DNA of 64,000 nt from Aphanomyces cochlioides (GCA_019828595.1 JAHQRK010000003.1:62001-126000); one strand, 5' to 3'; numbered from the stretch's first letter, positions 36,301 through 45,300 are shown. A program made the numbers and translations. The notes: generated by a model not told the origin, from the letters alone.

Positions 36301-36392
36301 AGGGATTGTGTCTTGGAGACTTCTTCCAAATTTTTCTCTAATCTATGAATTGTTTCTAACATTGTTGCAAATAATTGCTCTAATTCTACCAT
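33279..36392 (-). CDS. Chromovirus Gag-protease-reverse transcriptase-RNase H polyprotein
   Basis: 1,037 codons from the ATG at 36392. The order is a coiled-coil N-terminus, a gag domain (AAWYQDRLRT, YELKQANCANLMYYVGKFRR), a CCHC zinc knuckle (CYKCGRVGHLANVC), an aspartic protease (VKILIDSGATNLL), reverse transcriptase (FTKIDLASEYHQMHVEP and the YMDD active site in VVYMDDICVFS) and RNase H (IVTTDASGYCCGAFLSQLDK, DNSTCKWF). Gag and the enzymes are in one frame, so they must be separated by proteolysis. No lesion is visible. The frame ends at 33279 shortly after the RNase H domain. Confidence 0.95.
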   Translation of the reverse strand: MVELEQLFATMLETIHRLEKNLEEVSKTQSLQVEVQKESNKRHEESRRGQEYKVEGLTMPKYHGRMDERISLYIHQVNTYFKAKNIDPKLNQETYTRCIAMVVANFRGLAAAWYQDRLRTSGEPPKTLLELEEELRYEFEPDDLQDRIRDQLYELKQANCANLMYYVGKFRRICTQVQDMTERDKISFFQRGLRTRTREEVQYRRCESVTEAIQVALDFERAHSFTLGNNGRDSRHQQRRDQHHRPRFQRNHQGNDQRQRPNNQDSRHFSSFRQPQPERDEYDMEVDNAQMNRNSQRGPRTCYKCGRVGHLANVCRSSQRFHQNNQNNNFRRSNYNNRAVTFSGTQPSRPTNGQHNVQVQEAEDSDEEEEIEVINTHVAQSKYKEVPTENQLMISEGQLDGKPVKILIDSGATNLLCRPGLCDQVIREKEAIIEGFDGQNSGVKRVNEAEGSLVLEGMSFPNLPFTEWDLGSKNFDVILGQPWFHRFNPIVDWRNHKILSINGSVVKEESDNSSDGWILKITTAKEVQENLHPAIKTLLTKYKDVFPKELPDALPPKRGIEFDLTMRPDAKPQYRPPFRLSQVEQASLDKFISELERKGWIQLSNSDWVSNIFGVPKKGENGQMKSRSEWLRTATPDTPIRWVLDYRYVNSQTVIPKIPLPNTEDLFDRMHGSKVFTKIDLASEYHQMHVEPKARKYTAFRTHREVYEWVVAPMGMAGVPGIWSRLMRRLFDKFPFAVVYMDDICVFSKSIDDHIHHLQAICDVLRAEKLYARPSKCAFALDSVDFLGHTISKDGLHVDKSKVRAIEQWAEPKCTKDLVSFIGFASFYRKFIPKFSDIVRPLSELMKPKTPWSWTEDQRQAFLTIKIALQQAPVLQLPNCDKPFIVTTDASGYCCGAFLSQLDKDSNDRPIAFLSKRLGPHEVKWPAHEKELYAIKLALGKWRHYLHGTRFDIYTDNSTCKWFMETPILTPKLTRWLDFFSAFDFVLHHRPGKLNVVADALSRPPRDASNFATMISVHNCGIRCANAALRLCLANST

Positions 36393-36500
36393 CTTTTTTT
36401 TATATTATTTTTTTTGAAAGTGTTTTGTTTTGAATTCTTTTTTTAACTTTGTTCTATTTTCTTTTTTTGCTGTCTTTTTTGTTTTCTTAAAAAGACTAAG

Positions 36501-36887
36501 CTATTCTTTTTCATTTTTTTTACTTTTCTTCGTCTTCGACTTGGATTTCGCTTTTTCTTGATTTTGATTGGCTGCTTTCTTCTTGAGGCGGGCTGCGCGG
36601 TAATTGATGATGTCGCGGTCGAGCGTCCCACTGATCAGATTTTCGACTTGAGTGTTGCGCCGGATAAGGTTATCCGTAAGAGCTTGAAGTACGTTGCGCG
36701 CGTCGGAGTTTTTTGCTTCAGGGATTAGGGCACGCAGTTTCTTGATGACCACGCTTTGGAACGAGCAGAGTCGGTAGATGTCAGCACGCAACTTGATCGC
36801 TTCACTGGGAGTCGAGAACAAATCCGCGATAGATTCGGCAGCCGCTAATTGGTGTACGCTTGAAACGCGATTGTTGCTTCTAGGCAT
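36501..36887 (-). CDS. Small 5' ORF of the chromovirus, unknown function
   Basis: 128 residues from the ATG at 36887, between the 5' LTR and gag, in the same orientation. It is helical (SVHQLAAAESIADLFSTPSE, LCSFQSVVIKKLRALIPEAK) with a strongly basic Lys-rich C-terminus (KAKSKSKTKKSKKNEKE). It is separated from gag by 108 bp of A-rich sequence. Typical chromoviruses start with gag, so this is an extra gene. An N-terminal matrix-like or nucleic-acid-binding role is possible but unproven. Confidence 0.6.
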   Translation of the reverse strand: MPRSNNRVSSVHQLAAAESIADLFSTPSEAIKLRADIYRLCSFQSVVIKKLRALIPEAKNSDARNVLQALTDNLIRRNTQVENLISGTLDRDIINYRAARLKKKAANQNQEKAKSKSKTKKSKKNEKE

Positions 36888-37129
36888 CTATAGATCAGTC
36901 TTAGACTGTGTATGGATTATTCACAAGACTAGTACTTTACTCCTTCAGTCGAGTGGCGATTCTGCTCAAAGAGACTAACAACGCGGACCCACTCGTGGAG
37001 AAATACTGTGATGTCGAGTAAAATGACCACACAACCGCTTCGAGAAGACAGTTGAAATACCTTGGCAAACATGGTTGAGGGACAGGGACAGAGAGGGACA
37101 CCCAGGGACAGAGGGGAAAAGGTAAAGGC

Positions 37130-37147
37130 AACCAAGAAGTGCTACCA
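37130..37147 (-). promoter_or_regulatory. Candidate tRNA primer-binding site of the chromovirus
   Basis: Two bases inside the 5' LTR, the minus strand reads tggtagcacttcttggtt. A start with TGG matches the universal CCA end of tRNAs. The tRNA is not identified. Confidence 0.6.
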
Positions 37148-37149
37148 AA

Positions 37150-37363
37150 TGTAGCAAACTAGGCAGAGGAAGGCAAATTGTAGAATGAATTAGATCTCAA
37201 CTTAACTCTAATCTAGCACATCCTTGTAACTTTAAGCCACATCCTATTGTCACATCGCTTTGGTTGGTGTTGAGGGGCGTTTACGCTAGTTTCCTAAGTC
37301 GTAAACTGCGTTACAGCATTCAGCCGAAGTCCTGAGCCAAACCGGTGGCTCAGGATCGCTACA
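37150..37363 (-). repeat. 5' LTR of the chromovirus
   Basis: 214 bp, same sequence by eye as 31431-31644. It should hold the element's promoter and polyadenylation signals. It is flanked outside by the second ACCAC of the target duplication. Confidence 0.95.
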
Positions 37364-37368
37364 ACCAC

Positions 37369-37631
37369 CCAATTCCCGTGAAGCAAGATTCAACAAGACT
37401 ATGAGCAGTGTGAGGGAATCTGTCGAATGGAGTTTTGGCCGAGTGAAATCATTGTGGAACTTTGTCAATTATGACAAAAAGTTAAAAGCTAGAGCCGCCC
37501 CTGTTGGCAAATTGTTTTTGGTTGCTACCTTACTTACTAACTGTCACTGCTCATTGCAGCCTCTTGGAAATCAAACGAGCATGTATTTTGGTCATTTACC
37601 ACCAAGCTTAGACGAGTACTTGAATATCTAG
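37369..37631 (+). pseudogene. Harbinger-type DDE nuclease, 3' part
   Basis: The reading frame continues exactly from 31430 once the retrotransposon and one ACCAC copy are ignored (the junction reads PLAP then PNSREARFNKTM). It contains the third catalytic residue in VRESVEWSFGRVKSLW. The frame then runs to a stop at 37629-37631 with no further lesion. It cannot be expressed as a whole because the chromovirus separates it from the start. Confidence 0.85.
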
Positions 37632-37680
37632 CGTTGCTAGCTGGTCTCGCTGTTTTTTGTTGTTGATTTGAGTGACACTT

Positions 37681-38448
37681 TCAGTCAAACGTTGTACGGA
37701 GGATAAAATATTCAACATGAATTCGTGGCTCCTTTTTTTCTCTTTCTTCGTCCAACGCAGCTCTGCGTTCTTCACGTGCATCATCGCTCACCAAACGAGC
37801 CTTCAAATATTCGAACTTGGCTGCTGTTGCATCTTCGTTATTCTCCATCTTTGAAATTCCAGTTGATATTCCTGCCATGACAACGTCGAATTTTTCTCGC
37901 TTTGTACTCTTTCTTGACGGTCGTTTTAATCGAGCCAAAGTTTGAGACGATTCACTTGTATTTTCGCTGTTCTCGTCACTCCCTTCAGAAAAGTTCTCCA
38001 TAGCCAAATGGCGCATAACATGGCCTGACCTTTCAATACCTTCAAGTTTTCTTTTGGCAATACTTTTGTCTGCGTTAACCGAGCTTTTGTAGTCGTCGAT
38101 TAACTCACGAATGTCAATCAGCAGTCTCTCCCTCTCGGTATACTCTTCGGCTCCACCAGACTTTCGCTTAGATTGTAGCTCACCTGATATATGAGCCTTC
38201 ATTAATGACTCAAATCGAGTTTTGCATGCAGGGCCGCTCTTGCCCAAACTGCATCTGTTTGATGCTCTCAGAGCTTTGGCAACATCACTCCATCGTCTCA
38301 TTATTTCGTTTCTGGGCGCTTCCCATGGTTTGACAAAGGTCACGACCTGGCAGAGAGCAATGTCGTCACCACATTTGAATTCCTTCCTGCATCTTTCAGA
38401 TTGACTTGAAACGCAGCTTCCGTCGACGTCTTCCTCTTCCATCGTCAA
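37681..38448 (-). CDS. Myb/SANT-like partner protein of the Harbinger element
   Basis: 255 residues. The N-terminal half is a Myb/trihelix-like domain: aromatic-rich helices around VVTFVKPWEAPRNEIMRRWS, DVAKALRAS and a Cys/Arg helix SGPACKTRFESLMKA. The C-terminal half is helical and charged, with a coiled coil (AREERRAALDEEREKKE). PIF/Harbinger elements normally encode such a protein next to the nuclease; it binds the element ends and brings the nuclease to the nucleus. It is convergent with the nuclease, with stops about 50 bp apart. The frame looks intact. Confidence 0.75.
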   Translation of the reverse strand: MTMEEEDVDGSCVSSQSERCRKEFKCGDDIALCQVVTFVKPWEAPRNEIMRRWSDVAKALRASNRCSLGKSGPACKTRFESLMKAHISGELQSKRKSGGAEEYTERERLLIDIRELIDDYKSSVNADKSIAKRKLEGIERSGHVMRHLAMENFSEGSDENSENTSESSQTLARLKRPSRKSTKREKFDVVMAGISTGISKMENNEDATAAKFEYLKARLVSDDAREERRAALDEEREKKEPRIHVEYFILRTTFD

Positions 38449-38908
38449 TAAACTTTGTGGTTGAAATGCTCCATTCCGTCATCCGTATCTACGGTTAATT
38501 TATACTCCTGAATCTCAACGTCTCGTGCTCGCGAAAGGTCTAGAAACATCTCGTTGACATTCAATTTCAACAATGGAATTTGCCAGTGAATTTGAAATTG
38601 AAAAAGTCTGCGAATGGTAAATAATATATTGTCGAATGAAATCGATACATTTAATGTATCGATTTTTCAAATCGATCAGCCAATCAGAATCGAGTATTTA
38701 CCAAATTCAAGCAAAACACACCAATACACACGTGAAATTTATTTGGCCAATTTTATTGAAACATTTTCGAAACATCTCAAAACTCCAGTTTTCGACCCAA
38801 ACGACAATATATTGTCAAATTTGTATTTTTCTACCAAAATTGAATTCATTTCCAAATCGATTCGATCATACTGAAGTCAAGTATAAATGAAAGGTACAGT
38901 AACTGACG

Positions 38909-39110
38909 CATACACTATTTAAGGTTTACGCAAGCATTTTCTCGATCATGAATGTTAAATAGTGTAATTTCAAACGTTTTAAATGTTTGAAAAACATGTT
39001 CGAAGCATTCAATGTCATTTCATTTGAAGTTTGTATTGCATCATTTTTGCGTCAAAATGGCTGCGTCGATGTTTTCTTTGCAAGATTCCAGTTTTTTTCT
39101 AGAGACACAA
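38909..39110 (-). repeat. Right long inverted-repeat arm of the Harbinger-type element
   Basis: An unbroken arm of about 200 bp. Its inner 32 bp (38909-38940) is a perfect inverted copy of 30221-30252. Its middle (about 38945-38985) pairs with 29714-29756. Its outer part pairs with 27071-27190. The left arm is therefore the same sequence cut into three pieces by later insertions. Confidence 0.8.
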
Positions 39111-39649
39111 TAATATCTGCAAAATATTTTATCATGGGCCTGTTAGCATACCAATTTCTGGAAATGTCTTTGAGTATCTCTGACTGTAAGTGTCAATGTT
39201 ACCGAACTCTGACCTCGAGATTGCTGATATATTGTCAGTGGGCTTACACTACGTGTTGTCATCCAATCAGCGTCGTGAATTGAGCTTCCTATTCTCCAGA
39301 ATCGTATTGCATTCAAAATGCCGCGATATGATTGGTTAAAAATCTCTCTCAGGGAATAAGATCTCCTGCAGTAGTTGCTGCATGCAAGAAGGCTTCTCTC
39401 AAATTCTCTCAAAATCTCCTGATGGATGCGCTGCCCTTCCGTTCGTCTGCATTCGCCGCTTTTCTAGACATGGCTGCCCAGTCTTCTACAATCCGACGGG
39501 GATCAGTGAGCAGAAAGAGCACAGCTGCGTTACTCTCCACCTCCACTGGACTCCGACATTTTATTGGATGATATATCCATGACCTGTTGGGTATTTCACG
39601 AACTGGTCAGGTATTTTTTGACAAATCGGCGCAGTGGCATTCTCCAGAA
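39111..39649. other. Intergenic, between transposon arm and first seven-helix gene
   Basis: No conserved coding sequence seen. The last 100 bp should hold the promoter of the seven-helix gene. Short open frames here lack family features. Confidence 0.5.
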
Positions 39650-40588
39650 ATGTCCCGCCGTCTGATCTCGCCTGTGGAAGGAACGTTTGAGTTGCCAGAG
39701 CTCTTGCCACGGTATGTGTTTGCCCTCGCGCTCTCGTCAGGCATGACGCTCACCACGTGCTTCTCTGTCTTCAAGTGGAAAAACGTCAGGACGGATGCTG
39801 GCCATGGAACAATGTTTATGGTTTTCTTTTGCTGGTTCATTTGGTCCTTCGCATCGCTCTGTCGGACCTTCGTCGTCTTCACGAACACGAAGTTGGAAGA
39901 CTCGCTCGAAATCCCGGCGATTCGCTATCTCACAATCGTTACCGAAGTCTTTTTCAACGCCGTCTCCATGTGGTTCATGGTCGCAACGTACGAGTTTCAG
40001 CGGCGTGCACTTAGTCCCCGTACAGATCGAAGCCACCGTGCGTGCCTTCGATGGTATCTATTGATCATCGGCGGCATCACTATGTCCTTGCTGTTCGCGC
40101 TGGTTGCCATTGAACATGCTGGCACGACTGTTGTTGGTCACGACGAGTTTGATCCAGATGAAGCTCAAGCCTTAACCGCGCTTATCCTGGCCAAATTGTC
40201 ATGGGTCTCATGGGGTGTTCGATGTCTTTCAGTGATTTATCCCGTTTGTATTGCACTGTGGCTCCATTTACGGCGTGATCGACTGCGCATGGTTGGTCTC
40301 CCAAGAGCCTTGACCCTCGTTGTGCTTTTCTACTTTGTCCTCAATGCACCATATCTCATCATTGACACATTGGACACCAAGGGTCGGCTTCATCTCACAA
40401 ATGAAAGGCGAATCATTGTTCGTGGGCTCTCCAAGACCATCAGCTACTTGAGTGGGGTTGCTATTTCTGTTGTCATGGGCTGTGCCATCCGCGGCTTTGA
40501 CTCGTTTTACCATGCGCGGCGGTCATTTCTGTCCAAGTCCGTCGACACCTCGCAGTCCGTCTACGTCATGTCTCCCGCTGGGTCGTAA
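39650..40588 (+). CDS. Seven-transmembrane protein, paralogue 1, function unknown
   Basis: A single exon of 312 residues. Seven hydrophobic segments are visible, around YVFALALSSGMTLTTCFSVF, GTMFMVFFCWFIWSFASLC, TEVFFNAVSMWFMVATYEF, RWYLLIIGGITMSLLFALVA, RCLSVIYPVCIALWL, LTLVVLFYFVLNAPYLIID and YLSGVAISVVMGCAIRGF. Conserved polar marks shared with its paralogue include DAGHGTMFMVFFCWF, YEFQRRAL, SHRACLRWYLLIIG and SGVAISVVMG followed by IRGFD. The topology would suit a receptor-like or transporter-like protein, but no GPCR family motif (DRY, NPxxY) is present. It is convergent with its paralogue, with 55 bp between stops. Confidence 0.85.
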   Translation: MSRRLISPVEGTFELPELLPRYVFALALSSGMTLTTCFSVFKWKNVRTDAGHGTMFMVFFCWFIWSFASLCRTFVVFTNTKLEDSLEIPAIRYLTIVTEVFFNAVSMWFMVATYEFQRRALSPRTDRSHRACLRWYLLIIGGITMSLLFALVAIEHAGTTVVGHDEFDPDEAQALTALILAKLSWVSWGVRCLSVIYPVCIALWLHLRRDRLRMVGLPRALTLVVLFYFVLNAPYLIIDTLDTKGRLHLTNERRIIVRGLSKTISYLSGVAISVVMGCAIRGFDSFYHARRSFLSKSVDTSQSVYVMSPAGS

Positions 40589-40643
40589 TCTACTTAATGA
40601 ATGTTTAATGCTTGAGAGGATAAGAGGATAAGACTTAGATTAG

Positions 40644-41609
40644 TTAGGAATCGAGTGGTTTATCAGTTGAGTCGGACAGGACAAAGAATGAGCGACGAGA
40701 CGGAGTGAGCGGAAGGTCGTCGACTTCCGTGCGGCGATTTGAACTGGACCTCCTTGAGTTGTAGAATGTGTCAAAGCCACGGATGGAGAAGCCCATGACG
40801 ACGGAAATGGCCACGCCGCTGATATACGTCAAGGTTCTCATGAAGCCGAGGAACTGCATGCTTCGAAGCTTCCTGTAATCCATGATTTGGTATGTGAAGA
40901 GCGGTTCCACGATGAGGAACGGAGTGTTGAGGAAGAAGAAGAAGAGCACGATGAGGGACAGCGCCTTGGGAAGACCTTGGAGCTTCAAATGGTTCCGGCG
41001 CAGCTTGAGCCATAATGCGACGCATGCAGGATACCCCACAGCGAGGCAGCGGAGACCCCAGGAGAACCAGGAAAGCTTGACAAGAAGATTCGCTGAGCGC
41101 GGGACGACCAATCCATCTGAATTGACGACACTTCCAGCGTGTTCGGCTACAACGAGGGAGATAAACAGCGCAAGACAGAGGCTGCCAATGATCAAAAGGT
41201 ACCATCTCAAGCACGCTCGGTGGCTTTCTTCTGTACGGGGACCCAGCGCGCGTCTTTGGAACTCATACGCGGCAACCATAAACCACATGGAGATGGCATT
41301 AAAGAACACTTCGGTGACGAACGTGATTTGTCTTGTCGGATCGTGGAGAAGGGTGTCTTGGCGTCCATTCATGTATATGATAATCGTACGACCGAGTGAG
41401 GCGGCAGACCAGACGAACCAACAAAAGAAGACCATAAACATTGTGCCATGGCCCGCGTCGTTCAGGACATTGTTCCACTTGAAAACTGTAAAGCACGTAC
41501 AGAGCGTCATGCCTGCCGAGCCAGCAAGTATAGACACGTATCGAAAGAGCATGCCTTCGGCTTCCTGGACGCCAGTGATACGAGCTATAAGGTGTCGCGA
41601 CTCCTCCAT
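40644..41609 (-). CDS. Seven-transmembrane protein, paralogue 2, function unknown
   Basis: 321 residues from the ATG at 41609; the open frame extends upstream without another ATG, so a short 5' exon is possible. The same seven hydrophobic segments and shared blocks occur as in paralogue 1 (DAGHGTMFMVFFCWFVWS, FFNAISMWFMVAAYEFQRRA, SHRACLRWYLLIIG, SGVAISVVMGFSIRGFDTFY). The C-terminal tail is Ser/Arg-rich and differs from paralogue 1 (RRSSSNRRTEVDDLPL). The inverted tail-to-tail arrangement indicates a local duplication with inversion. Function is unrecognised. Confidence 0.83.
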   Translation of the reverse strand: MEESRHLIARITGVQEAEGMLFRYVSILAGSAGMTLCTCFTVFKWNNVLNDAGHGTMFMVFFCWFVWSAASLGRTIIIYMNGRQDTLLHDPTRQITFVTEVFFNAISMWFMVAAYEFQRRALGPRTEESHRACLRWYLLIIGSLCLALFISLVVAEHAGSVVNSDGLVVPRSANLLVKLSWFSWGLRCLAVGYPACVALWLKLRRNHLKLQGLPKALSLIVLFFFFLNTPFLIVEPLFTYQIMDYRKLRSMQFLGFMRTLTYISGVAISVVMGFSIRGFDTFYNSRRSSSNRRTEVDDLPLTPSRRSFFVLSDSTDKPLDS

Positions 41610-42383
41610 CTTGGCTTCCTGGGCGACGGTCGTCTGGTCAATTGTCCAGCAGTTTTGTCCTGGCTTCCCTTGTTTACTCGCCAATGCTGTAGGAGCAACC
41701 TATCATCCCCACGCACGGTAGAGTAATGCATGACCTTCTTGAGTCTCAATAATTCGAACACCTGGAATTATTGAGATAGTCTCATTTTTTAACCAATGAA
41801 TAATTGATATATTTAATATAATGCCTTCTGATTGGCTTGTAAAATATAGACATGTTGCGAAAAAATCACAAACAATCTCAATTCTGTTTGAGAGGTTTCA
41901 TTCCATGCAATTTCCTGGAAAAAATGTCACACAGGTGCTTCAGAGAAGTTGCAAACAAAACTTCCATACTGCAGTGTTTCAGTTCGTTGATATTAGAGTG
42001 ACTTAGGTGATTTGAATAATTATGCTTTCTATATAATATATAGAAAGTATATTATGCGTGTAGAGTTCAAATATTTTCTCCCTTTGCGAAGGTACGGTAC
42101 GTATCGCCTCTTGTGATGTCTAAGATCAACACAGTAGCGGCAGAAATTCATCCAGCTGAAGCCTCGAATAAAATCCTGGCTTGATTCGAACAAATGAATA
42201 AGAAATATCTTGAATTTTGTATGTCACCATGGAATATTTGCTGAAATTAGTAAATTAGATCACTTGACTTGATTAAAGTATGTAGTCTGTGCAGATGGTT
42301 TGGAATCTTGGCTTGTAACGGGTGACATTTCGCCATGTGAGAATTCCAATACAGTGTGACTTACAATGAGCAAGAGGGACATT
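41610..42383. other. Intergenic, 0.8 kb, A+T-rich
   Basis: It holds the presumed 5' region of paralogue 2 and the 3' side of the large coiled-coil gene. A perfect palindrome of the form tttctatataatatatagaaa lies near 42030-42050. No gene seen. Confidence 0.5.
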
Positions 42384-45300
42384 TCAACTTGTGAAAATAG
42401 CACGAAGATGCAAAGCGTGATGGTTTGTTTGGGCAAACGCAATGAGATGTTGGATAAACTTGGTGGTCTTTTGCTTGATTTTCACAAACGGATAGTTGTC
42501 TCGAATCTGAGCGATGGCGACGATCGCCGAGGTGAATTCGTGGTAGACGCATTGCCGGTCGTCGCCGTCTTCTTGGACGGCATTGAAGACGAGTAAATTC
42601 ATTGACTTGGGGAAGCAAGCGTCGTCGTTGAGCTGGAACTCGGACAAGAATGTTTCAAATTCGACGTAGTTCATCCGCGACAGGTCTTCGTCCAATGTGT
42701 CTTGACGAGCGTAATGAATAAAGACACGTCGGAGGAAATTCCGATGCTTGTACAAGAGTCTCTGGAGATCAACAGCAGCAACTTGCTGTCGGAAACTCAA
42801 ATTTGGAGCTGCTTGGCACACGTTCGGCACGAGAAACTGAGAGATAAAGTGCTCAAAGAGTAGTGCAAGACGATCAATATGCAGACTCTCTCGAGTGGCA
42901 CTGTCAATCTCAAGCGCGTCGCGGGCAACAGCCACTCTCACAAGGAGTTCCAAGAAGGCTGCATCATTGAGTCTCTCGATCTGCCGTCTTTTCTGAACAG
43001 TATTGAAGACAGCGTTGGCATGCAAGAGTGTGAAGTCGGTCGAAACTACAGCCATATCATGCAGCAAAACCTGGAACGCGTCGAATGAAAGGCCGAAATT
43101 TGAGCTGTCAATAAGCGAGTAGGCGCAGTAAATCTCGTGTAGATAGGCTGCATGGCGGAGGATAACTTGGTTGAGTTGGGAGGATTTTGACGTCTCCAGT
43201 TGGGGAATTAAATCTCGGATGGCATTGATATCCAAATGCGAGCAATTCACAGCTTCCTCGGCTTCGATTCGGACAACATCTTCAATGACTTGAGGGCCAG
43301 GAAGAGGCTCGGGTATAGCGCAAATGCCCTTGGTAATAAATGAAAGCTCTGATGATCGCATGAGATCCACAAAGGACGCTGGCCTCGACGCCTTGTCCTC
43401 CCTAAGGTAGTTTGTTGAATATATTCGTAGATATTGTGTCCTTACTGTGTATGCCGACTGCTGCAGCGTCTGGCGACGAGCTGCCAAACACAAGCCAAGA
43501 TGGAGCGATAATACGTCAGGGCAACAAGAACATGCTGCTGCTTGTCGAGTGCATCGACCAGACGATGACGAAGGTGCAGAACATGGTGGGAAAGGAATGG
43601 ATTTCTATCATGTTCGGCAAACACGATCAAACGCGCACCTTGTCGCTCCCATGTTGATGCCAAGAGTTTGCGTGCAAGTGCCGACTCCTCCATTGACGAC
43701 TGAATTGAATCGACAAGCGATGGCATTCTCAAAAAGTCGTGCCTACGCTTTAGAGTTAGCTCTCTTGATGGGATTTCTCTAGTCACGCACCGGAACCAGC
43801 CAAATTTTTCGGCAGTGTGCGCAAATGCTTGTGGCGTGATGCGCTTGGCGTACTCTTGGCGGTGGCAGACAACTTGGGCCATGAGTTCGTGCAAGTCAGT
43901 GTACTGAAGCGTCAAGTCCAATTTTGCCAGGAAGACTTGAAACGTCTCTTTCGTCATGTCCTTTGGTGCTACCTCGCGTTTCTTCTTTCGTTTTTTCTTC
44001 GTCTTCGTCTTGACTGCCGCCTTCTTGTTACTTGCAATCGTTGCTGCGAGCAAGGCTTCTGCCTCTGCCTTGCGTCGTTGTTCTTCACGAAACGCGTCAT
44101 CACTCACTCGCTGGAAAATACGTAGAGCGTGCTCCATCTGCCACTCTTTCTGCTTTTTATACATGAGCACAAGGAGGTAGAGAAAGACGTCGAGGGGATA
44201 ACACTCTCCAGCGGGATCTGCGTTGCAAAACAAGTCGAGTATGGCGTTGAACTCGCCCATGTACATCGGTCCACGCTCAGCTGCAGATGCAAACAATCGA
44301 TGGCATTCGGTGACTTTATCCGCTTTGGGATCGACGACACCATTAACGTGGGTCCTAAGCAATAGAGTTGGGTTTAAAGTCGACCTAAGTCATGAAATTA
44401 CCCTCGTGCCAGTCCTGACGTGTGGAATTTGAGCGTTCTAAAGACAGTGCGCACGACGAGGAGGGCTTTGGACTTACAAATATACTGCGGGTGAATGTCT
44501 GGTGCTGTGGAAAAAGCAATGCCGACATCGATTGCCGAGAGTGATTTCGTCACCCAGAGGTAGAATTGCACGACATCGTCTTCGTTCTGCCCGTGCAAAA
44601 ACTCTTCCATGAGTCGCACGAGACCACAAACGTCTCGAAAGCGACTCAATTGATCCATGAATGATTTCGCTTCCTAGAATGGCAGAGTCATTCAATTGCG
44701 TCTTGACTACGACATACAGTTTCTGCGCTTGATAATGTCGAGTGCCTTGCTATGAACCAGCCATAGGCGAGCTCAAGCAGTGGCACTTGGCGCGCGTGAA
44801 CCAGCGCGGCATACTCGTCATAGTACCATTTGCGGTCATAAAGAGCACTGATGAGCTGCCGTAGAGGAGCTAGCTCGCTAGGAATAGCGTCTGGCTGAAG
44901 GAGTTTGACACTTTTCATTGCTCGAAGTTTAACAGTGGCAGCCACAGCGGTGGCAGCTCCACCAAAGGATGTTTTGATGGGACTTGGTAAAATAATTAGA
45001 TGGATATAGCTTGGACACACTACCTTAGGTTGACTTCGTAATTAAACATCGATTTGAACAAGCGGGACCAATCGTCCGTTCTGGAGGCCGTCGGTGTCGT
45101 AGGCTCGACGTCACTGCTCTGCGAGTCTGAATCGGTTGATTCCTAATCGATAGTGAGTTAATGTGCACCGAAAGGTTTTGATCGCACTGTAGTTGGATGG
45201 ACAACACTACACCGCAGCTTGTGGACGATGGAAGGTTTATTCCCGCGCAGATTGCCCATCGAGAGCTCGGTTTGTTTGATTCGCAAGTATTGGATTTCGT

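Larger units (their letters stand above)
31431..37363 (-). mobile_element. Full-length chromovirus (Ty3/gypsy LTR retrotransposon)
   Basis: 5,933 bp, coding on the minus strand. The two 214-bp LTRs (TG...CA ends) appear identical by eye. A perfect 5-bp target duplication, ACCAC, flanks it (31426-31430 and 37364-37368). It carries a small 5' ORF, gag-protease-RT-RNase H and integrase-chromodomain in that order. A candidate primer-binding site starts 2 bp inside the 5' LTR and a purine tract abuts the 3' LTR. Identical LTRs and an intact duplication point to a recent insertion. Chromodomain integrases of this group usually steer insertion to particular chromatin. Confidence 0.93.
27071..39110. 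mobile_element. Composite Harbinger-type transposon with nested insertions
   Basis: The block is bounded by inverted repeats: 27071-27190 on the left matches the reverse complement of about 38990-39110 on the right, and a 32-bp perfect inverted pair (30221-30252 and 38909-38940) continues it inward. Inside lie a DDE nuclease of the PIF/Harbinger type (30552-31430 plus 37369-37631) and a Myb/SANT-like partner gene (37681-38448), the two usual proteins of this superfamily. Three later insertions interrupt it: a Tc1/mariner-like element at 27191-29711, a short relative at 29775-30206 and a chromovirus at 31431-37363. A short target duplication outside the long repeats is not evident, so the exact outer ends are uncertain. 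Confidence 0.65.

Noticed and set aside
31431..37363. Possible CRISPR-like or tandem-repeat interpretation of the two identical 214-bp blocks
   Set aside because: They have TG...CA ends, a 5-bp target duplication, a primer site, a purine tract and retrotransposon genes between them, so they are LTRs.
39332..39582. Short overlapping plus-strand frames before the first seven-helix gene
   Set aside because: No conserved features, and two frames are open at the same place, as expected by chance.
41610..41684. Upstream extension of the second seven-helix protein
   Set aside because: The frame is open but starts without ATG, and no in-frame 5' exon could be joined. The ATG at 41609 was used instead.
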